Under the pieces are notes generated by a model that saw only the letters and a list, made by a program, of their open reading frames with translations, did not search any database and had not been told where the DNA came from. Of a stretch of DNA of 10,009 nucleotides, positions 5,385 through 10,009 are shown piece after piece. The translations under genes and the position numbers were made by a program. The first letter of the stretch is position 1. Every line of letters starts with the position of its first letter. This DNA comes from Burkholderiales bacterium (lineage in GTDB: Bacteria; Pseudomonadota; Gammaproteobacteria; Burkholderiales; Burkholderiaceae), in NCBI GenBank assembly GCA_947371645.1, contig CANBQJ010000135.1:1-10009 (forward strand), in the 5' to 3' direction.

Positions 5385-6556
5385 GCGCCTTCAGGGTGCC
5401 CGCGCTGGATGGTGTCAGAGGTCTGGCCATCCTGTGGGTGCTGGCGCACCAGTTGAGCTGGCCCATGGCCTCAGGCGGCTGGCAGGCTCAGCTGATGGCG
5501 CCCTTTGCTGCGGGCTGGATTGGTGTGCAGCTGTTCTTCGTGCTCAGCGGCTTCCTGATCACTGGCATCTTGCTGGACACGAGGCAAGACCCGCTGCAAC
5601 TCAGGCACTTCTATGTGCGCCGGGTGCTGCGCATCTTCCCGCTCTACTACGGCGCACTGGCCTTGACCCTGTGTGTGCTGCTGGCCTGGCCGTCGCCGCT
5701 GCCTGAGGGGGTGTCGTGGGCCCACGAATGGCGCATCCAGCCCTGGTTGTGGGCCTTCATGTCCAACTGGACGTCCTACACAGACCAGCACACCGAACTC
5801 TTTGCGCACTTCTGGTCGCTGGCGGTCGAAGAGCAGTTCTACCTGATGTGGCCGGTGCTGATCTACCGGCGTTCGCCGCAAACCGTGCTGCGCTGGGGCG
5901 CGGTGCTGGCCGTGCTCAGCCTGGCCTTCCGCCTGGCCCTGCACCGCCTGGGCCCGGCCACCGACGCCACCACCCTGGCGCTCTATTCCTTCACCCCATG
6001 CCGCCTGGACGCGCTGGCCCTGGGCGCGGTGGCCGCCGCCGCGCTGCGCTGCCCCGAGGTGTTGGCACGGTGGCAGCGGCATGGCCGCACGATCGGCTGG
6101 GCCACCCTGCTGGCGCTGCTCATCGGGGCACGGCTCACCTGGGGCTTTGCGCAAGACAACAGCCGCACCCAGCTGCTGGGCTACAGCCTGCTGGCCTGGA
6201 GCTTTGCCTGCTGGATCCTGGGCCTGGCGGCGTCGGCCACGGCGCCCACTGCAGCCGGCACCGGCACGTCACGGTGGTGGGCCTGGCTGCAATGGGGGTG
6301 GCTGCGCAAGGTGGGCGAGGTCAGCTTCGGGATGTACGTGATGCACCTGCCGCTGCACCGCCTGCTGGGCCACACCCTGGTGGCCCGAGCGGGCTTCTCT
6401 GCACCCTACAGCCTGGGCTTCAGCTTGGCTTACCTGCTGGGCATGACCTGGCTGCTGTACGGCCTGGCCAGGTTGTCGTTCACCTGGTTCGAATCACCGC
6501 TGCTGCGGCTGAAGGACCGGTGGGCGGCGTATGCGCCCGCCGCCGTGAACGCTTAG
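5363..6556 (+). CDS. Acyltransferase-3 family membrane protein (OafA/YrhL-like)
   Basis: A 397-residue polytopic inner-membrane protein of the acyltransferase 3 family, which moves acetyl or other acyl groups onto sugars, lipopolysaccharide, peptidoglycan or lipids. Seen: ALDGVRGLAILWVLAHQ on the first helix with R19 and H29 as the likely catalytic pair, FFVLSGFLITGIL (58-70), the basic FYVRRVLRIFPLYY block (83-96), and WSLAVEEQFYLMWP (151-164), all diagnostic of the family. Several further hydrophobic segments run to a short basic tail. The length is that of a stand-alone acyltransferase without a C-terminal SGNH domain. AAAGG precedes ATG 5363 by six bases, and the gene starts inside the hydrolase gene, so the two are translationally linked. 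The acceptor is not evident from the sequence. Confidence 0.88.
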   Translation: MQQPQRVSAFRVPALDGVRGLAILWVLAHQLSWPMASGGWQAQLMAPFAAGWIGVQLFFVLSGFLITGILLDTRQDPLQLRHFYVRRVLRIFPLYYGALALTLCVLLAWPSPLPEGVSWAHEWRIQPWLWAFMSNWTSYTDQHTELFAHFWSLAVEEQFYLMWPVLIYRRSPQTVLRWGAVLAVLSLAFRLALHRLGPATDATTLALYSFTPCRLDALALGAVAAAALRCPEVLARWQRHGRTIGWATLLALLIGARLTWGFAQDNSRTQLLGYSLLAWSFACWILGLAASATAPTAAGTGTSRWWAWLQWGWLRKVGEVSFGMYVMHLPLHRLLGHTLVARAGFSAPYSLGFSLAYLLGMTWLLYGLARLSFTWFESPLLRLKDRWAAYAPAAVNA

Positions 6557-6654
6557 CCGAACCCCCTCCTGGCCCATCTCGCGCAGGCACATGGCTTTGG
6601 GCCACAATCGTTCCAGAATGGTCGGGGCCCAGACGCCCCTGCGAGGAGGACAAG
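6557..6654 (+). other. Intergenic region before the ParA-like gene
   Basis: This 98-base gap contains a 7-bp inverted repeat, TGGCCCA (6570-6576) and TGGGCCA (6598-6604), with a 21-nt loop and no T tract. Near the end, AGGAGGA (6644-6650) is a strong ribosome site for the ATG at 6655. No confident promoter boxes are visible, so read-through from the acyltransferase gene or an atypical promoter are both possible. Confidence 0.4.
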
Positions 6655-7275
6655 ATGCCGGTGATCGTGGTCGCCAACCCCAAAGGCGGCGTGGGCAAGT
6701 CCACGCTGTCGAGCAACATCGCGGGCTTCTTCGCCCGGCAGGGTCACACCGTCATGCTGGGCGATGTGGACCGCCAGCAGTCCTCACGCCTGTGGCTGCA
6801 GTGGCGGCCCACCACCTTGCCCACCATCCTGAGCTGGGACATCACCGAGGACCACATCGCGCGGCCGCCCAAGGGCACCACCCACATCGTGCTGGACACG
6901 CCCGCCGGCCTGCATGGCAATGGCCTGGACGCGGTGATGAAGCTGGCCGACCTGGTGGTGGTGCCGCTGCAGGCCAGCGTCTTCGACATCCACGCCACGC
7001 AGGGCTTCCTGGCCGAGCTGGCCCAGCACAAGCATGCAGGCAAAGCGAAACTGGGTGTGGTGGCCAACCGCGTGAAGGACCACACCAAGGCCACCGAGCA
7101 CCTGGTGTCTTTCCTGAAAACGCTGGACATCCCCTTGCTGGGGCAGCTGCGCGACACCCAGAACTACGCCCACCTGGCCGCCCACGGCCTGAGCCTGTGG
7201 GACGTGCCCGCCACCAAGGTCGAGAAGGACCTGGGGCAGTGGGCGCCGATCCTGGCCTGGTTGCAGCAGGCCTGA
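6655..7275 (+). CDS. Orphan ParA/MinD-family ATPase
   Basis: A 206-residue P-loop ATPase of the ParA/MinD (SIMIBI) class. Seen: deviant Walker A KGGVGKST (10-17), with the signature Lys at K10 and the catalytic-loop Lys at K15; Walker A' GDVDRQQSS (36-44); Walker B HIVLDTPAG (77-85); and a VANRV strand (136-140) near the nucleotide base. Members dimerise on ATP and position DNA, plasmids or protein complexes. It lacks the N-terminal DNA-binding extension of plasmid ParA, and no parB or centromere-like repeat is visible beside it, so it is more likely an orphan positioning factor than part of a complete partition cassette. The start is fixed by AGGAGGA four bases upstream. It converges on the DUF3138-type gene with a 27-nt gap. 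The cargo is unknown. Confidence 0.85.
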   Translation: MPVIVVANPKGGVGKSTLSSNIAGFFARQGHTVMLGDVDRQQSSRLWLQWRPTTLPTILSWDITEDHIARPPKGTTHIVLDTPAGLHGNGLDAVMKLADLVVVPLQASVFDIHATQGFLAELAQHKHAGKAKLGVVANRVKDHTKATEHLVSFLKTLDIPLLGQLRDTQNYAHLAAHGLSLWDVPATKVEKDLGQWAPILAWLQQA

Positions 7276-7282
7276 ATCAGCG

Positions 7283-7298
7283 GCGCGGGCTCACGCGC
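7283..7298. terminator. GC hairpin between convergent parA-like and porin genes
   Basis: GCGCG (7283-7287) and CGCGC (7294-7298) form a short perfect stem around GGCTCA in the 27-nt convergent gap. It has no T tract. It may serve as a weak bidirectional terminator, but the stem is short and could be chance in GC-rich DNA. Confidence 0.25.
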
Positions 7299-7302
7299 GC
7301 AC

Positions 7303-8739
7303 TCAGAAGCTCACCACCACCGAGGTGGCGATCAGCTGGTTGCTCTTCTTGAAGCCGCCATCCTTGGTGTTGGCAAAGACCTCGCCCGTTGCCCAGTCGT
7401 AGCGGTATTCGCACTTGAGCACGGTGTTGAGGTTGAAGGCGTAGTTCGCCGCCAGCGTCAAGGCACCGCGGTTGACGCCTCGGTTGATGTTGTCGGGGCT
7501 GCCATCGCCGTCGGCGTCTTTCATCGAGTAGCCAATGCCGTTGACGTTGTCTGGCGAGGCGTAGGTCAGCAGGCCGCCACCGTTCTTCTTGTTGAAGATG
7601 TAGTCGGCGCGCACCACGCCTTCGAGGCGGGGCTCGAACTTGTAGGCCAGCAGGCCCGACAGGCCTGACCAGTAGGCCGTGCGCAGCTCGCCATCGGCGG
7701 CGGCCGTGACCGAAGCCTTGGCCTGGCGGCCCCAGCTCAGCTGCCCCTGCGCGGTGAAATCGCCACGGATGAAATAGGCGTCGAACTCGAAGATGTCCAG
7801 GCGGGAGTCGCGTTGGGCGACCGGATCGCCAATGCCGTCCAGCACGTTTTGGGTGTTGTTGGCGGCCCGCCCATGCACCCCCGCAAAGCCAAAGCCCTGG
7901 AATTCGCCCTTGGCGTAGTCCACGCGGTAGGCCAGCACCGGCGTCTTCTCGCCGGCGTTGCGCTTGCTGCCGTTGAAGTTGGCCAGGATGGTCTTGACGA
8001 TCCACTTGTCGCGCGTCAGCTCCATGCCCGCGCCGGTGTACGCGGTGGGCTCGGTCAGGTCGAACAGCAGGTTGTGCGTGATGGTCTTGGTCTGCGTGGC
8101 GGGCAGGTACTCGTAGCCCGACCAGTCGGGGATGTGGCCGGCAATGAAGCGCGTCTGCAGGTCGGTGATGGGGATGGACACCGAGGCCTCGTGCAGGATG
8201 GAGGCGCTGCTTTCTGCCACCGCCTGCGTGCTGCGCTGGGGCACCAGCGTCAGGCGCCAGCGCGAACCACTGTCGGTCTCCTTGACCAGGTCCAGCATGG
8301 CCAGGCCGATGTAGGAGTCATCGAAGGTGTAGGGGTGGTCGGCCACCGAGTCCAGCATCTGGAAGCCGGCGCGGTGCTGGCGCTGGCTGTAGACGTAGGT
8401 CGGGTCCATGTAGCCGCTGACCTTCAGGCCCTTGAAGCCATTCATGTCGCGGGCGTCTTCCAGCGCCTCGGTCTTGACGGCGATGCGGTTGAAATCCTGC
8501 TGCTGCTCGGGCGTCATGCCGGCGGGTGCTGCGGGCTGGGCGTCGAGCTTCTTTTCCAGCTCGTTGACGCGGTCCTTCAGCGCCTTGATCTCACGCAGCA
8601 CGTCGGCAGACGCCGGTGCGGCAGCAGGTTGGGCTTGCGACCACGCGGCCGCGGGCATCAGCAAGGTACCGGCCAGGGCCAGGGCGGCCTGGGCCACGGG
8701 TTGCAAGGCCCCGAGGCGGCGGGTGTGGGCAGGCTTCAT
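7303..8739 (-). CDS. DUF3138-type outer-membrane beta-barrel protein (putative porin)
   Basis: A 478-residue exported protein. Residues 1-36 look like a signal peptide (basic start, AQAALALAGTLLMPAAA, cleavage near SQA-QP). A short coiled coil follows (VLREIKALKDRVNELEKKL, 47-65), then a Pro/Ala linker, then alternating amphipathic strands to a C-terminal Phe (VVVSF), typical of outer-membrane barrels. The blocks VSGYMDPTYVY (107-117), THNLLFDLTEP and LKCEYRYDWA resemble my recollection of Burkholderiales DUF3138 proteins. DADGDGSPDNINRG (408-421) resembles a Ca2+-binding loop. The gene lies 47 nt after potI on the same strand with its own AAAGGAG (8748-8754) and no intervening terminator, suggesting it is the last gene of the polyamine transporter operon and may be its outer-membrane entry route. 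That role is inference. Confidence 0.78.
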   Translation of the reverse strand: MKPAHTRRLGALQPVAQAALALAGTLLMPAAAWSQAQPAAAPASADVLREIKALKDRVNELEKKLDAQPAAPAGMTPEQQQDFNRIAVKTEALEDARDMNGFKGLKVSGYMDPTYVYSQRQHRAGFQMLDSVADHPYTFDDSYIGLAMLDLVKETDSGSRWRLTLVPQRSTQAVAESSASILHEASVSIPITDLQTRFIAGHIPDWSGYEYLPATQTKTITHNLLFDLTEPTAYTGAGMELTRDKWIVKTILANFNGSKRNAGEKTPVLAYRVDYAKGEFQGFGFAGVHGRAANNTQNVLDGIGDPVAQRDSRLDIFEFDAYFIRGDFTAQGQLSWGRQAKASVTAAADGELRTAYWSGLSGLLAYKFEPRLEGVVRADYIFNKKNGGGLLTYASPDNVNGIGYSMKDADGDGSPDNINRGVNRGALTLAANYAFNLNTVLKCEYRYDWATGEVFANTKDGGFKKSNQLIATSVVVSF

Positions 8740-8786
8740 GGTCTTGGCTCCTTTGTTCTCGATGGTTTGACAGGCTTGCGGGGGTG

Positions 8787-9635
8787 TCAGGCGCTGTGCG
8801 CGGCCTGCGCCATCTCCTGGGCGCGGCGGCGCTCGGCACGGGCCAGGGCATAGCTGCCCCCCACCACCACCACGCTGACGACGGCGATGACCACCGTGGC
8901 CACCGCGTTGACGGAAGGATCGACGCCCAGGCGGGCGCGCGAGAAGATCACCAACGGCAAGGTGGTGGCACCCGGGCCGGAGAGGAAGGCGGCCACCACC
9001 ACATCGTCCAGCGACAGGGTGAAGGTCAGCAGCCAGGCCGACGCCAGAGACTGCGCGATCATGGGCAGCGTGACCAGGAAGAAGACCTGCAGCGGGCGGG
9101 CCCCCAGGTCTTGCGCGGCTTCTTCGAGCTGGGGGTTGAGGGCCTGCAGGCGCGCCTGGATGACCACCGTGGCGTAGGCCATGCCCACCAGCAGGTGGCC
9201 CAGCCAGATGGTGACCAGGCCGCGCTCGGGGAAGCCCAGCCAGCGCTGCAGGGACACCAGCATCAGCAGCAGCGACAGGCCGATGATGACCTCGGGCATG
9301 ACCAGGGGCGCGTTGACCATGGCCACCATCAGGGTGCGGCCCATGAAGCGCTTGTACCTGGCCAGGGCCCAGGCCGCCAGCATGCCCAGCAGCACCGCAC
9401 CACAGGCATTCAGGAATGCAATGCGCAGCGAGAGCCACAGGCCGCCCAGCACCTCGCCATCGTCGGCCAGCTTGACGAACCACTTCAAGGTGGCGCCGCC
9501 CCACACCGTGGGCAAGGGGGATGCGTTGAAGGCGTAGACCACCAGGGCCAGGATGGGCAGGTACAAGAACGCAAAGCCCGCCGCCAGCCAGGCCTTGCCC
9601 AGCCACTGGCCTGCCGTGTTCACGCCACTGCTCAT
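8787..9635 (-). CDS. potI: Polyamine ABC transporter permease PotI
   Basis: A 282-residue inner-membrane permease of the spermidine/putrescine (PotC/PotI) family. About six hydrophobic helices are visible (near 18-36, 66-91, 103-128, 139-158, 192-215 and 242-265). The cytoplasmic EAA loop that docks on the ATPase is EEAAQDLGARPLQVFFLVTL (171-190), with the conserved Gly at 178. TLSLDDVVVAAFLSGPG (206-222) is the familiar C-terminal permease block. It partners the PotH-like permease whose gene overlaps it by 4 nt (ATGA, 9632-9635), so translation is coupled. PotI is preferred over PotC because the neighbour is PotH-like, but the specificity (putrescine, spermidine or related amines) cannot be fixed from the permease alone. 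AGGGGG lies seven bases upstream of the ATG. Confidence 0.88.
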   Translation of the reverse strand: MSSGVNTAGQWLGKAWLAAGFAFLYLPILALVVYAFNASPLPTVWGGATLKWFVKLADDGEVLGGLWLSLRIAFLNACGAVLLGMLAAWALARYKRFMGRTLMVAMVNAPLVMPEVIIGLSLLLMLVSLQRWLGFPERGLVTIWLGHLLVGMAYATVVIQARLQALNPQLEEAAQDLGARPLQVFFLVTLPMIAQSLASAWLLTFTLSLDDVVVAAFLSGPGATTLPLVIFSRARLGVDPSVNAVATVVIAVVSVVVVGGSYALARAERRRAQEMAQAAHSA

Positions 9636-10009
9636 GCCCGTGCCCCCTGCCTGACCTGGGCCTCAGCCTGGGCGCGGTTGAACAGGGCCAGCGGCACCAG
9701 GATGAGCAGCACCATCACCACGGCCACGGCCGAGGCCATGGGCCAGTCGTTGTTGGAGAAGAACTCGTCCCAGAGCACGCGGCCGATCATCAGCGTGGAC
9801 GGGCCGCCCAGCAGTTCGGGGATGACGTACTCGCCCACGCAGGGGATGAACACCAGCATCGAGCCCGCCACGATGCCGGCCTTTGACAGCGGCACGGTGA
9901 CCCGCCAGAAGGCCACCCAGGGCGTGGCGCCCAGGTCATAGGCCGCCTCCAACAGGCGCAAATCCATCTTGGAGAGGTTGGCGTACAGCGGCAGGATCAT
10001 GAAAGGCAG
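9632..10009 (-). CDS. potH: Polyamine ABC transporter permease PotH (C-terminal part, cut by window edge)
   Basis: The frame is open to the right edge, giving the last 125 residues of a PotB/PotH-type permease. Seen: EAA loop EAAYDLGATPWVAFWRVTVP (21-40 of the fragment), then GIVAGSMLVFIPCVGEYVIP (45-64), ELLGGPSTLMIGRVLWDEFF (65-84) and NDWPMASAVAV (87-97). These closely follow E. coli PotH, where the same blocks form the helix 5-6 region of the putrescine permease. The N-terminal half, and presumably potG (ATPase) and potF (binding protein), lie to the right outside the window. The stop overlaps the potI start by 4 nt. Confidence 0.9.
   Translation of the reverse strand: MPFMILPLYANLSKMDLRLLEAAYDLGATPWVAFWRVTVPLSKAGIVAGSMLVFIPCVGEYVIPELLGGPSTLMIGRVLWDEFFSNNDWPMASAVAVVMVLLILVPLALFNRAQAEAQVRQGARA

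Noticed and set aside
5716..6654. Extension of the ParA-like protein upstream to 5716
   Set aside because: The upstream part is an off-frame reading of the acyltransferase. The ATG at 6655 with AGGAGGA gives a standard ParA N-terminus.
8740..9606. N-terminal extension of the barrel protein into the potI region
   Set aside because: The extension is the wrong frame of potI. The true start at 8739 follows AAAGGAG and begins a signal peptide.

Overview
The window is GC-rich, gene-dense DNA with tight overlaps, good Shine-Dalgarno sequences and proteins typical of the Betaproteobacteria, most likely order Burkholderiales (inference from the DUF3138-type porin, the Pot/Puu proteins and composition; I cannot name a genus). 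It holds nine protein genes, the last cut by the right edge. There is no RNA gene, IS element or CRISPR array, and no gene-free stretch above 300 bases.

Left end (1-1285, + strand): the standout locus is a compact two-gene RiPP cluster. A 74-residue precursor (177-401) carries three TTxxxGEE core repeats plus a fourth copy whose two Glu are replaced. It is followed 5 nt later by an ATP-grasp ligase (407-1285). The repeat matches the TTxxxxEE core motif of plesiocin-type (group 2) graspetides, in which an ATP-grasp enzyme links Thr hydroxyls to Glu side chains as macrocyclic esters. A sigma70-like promoter and a GAGGAG ribosome site sit just upstream.

1304-3303 (- strand): a PuuC-like aldehyde dehydrogenase is followed by a small thioredoxin-like protein with a WCGTC active site. 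The 251-bp gap to the divergent neighbour carries a perfect 10-bp inverted repeat.

3555-7275 (+ strand): a large tandem alpha/beta-hydrolase protein overlaps an integral-membrane acyltransferase-3 gene, suggesting a linked role in acyl modification of a surface or secreted glycan or lipid. A ParA-type ATPase without a ParB follows after 98 bp.

7303-10009 (- strand): the end of a polyamine ABC transporter operon, potH (partial) then potI, is followed by an outer-membrane barrel protein of the DUF3138 type. With the PuuC-like enzyme, this gives the right and centre of the window a putrescine/polyamine uptake and catabolism theme. The graspetide genes appear to be an independent insertion of function next to it.
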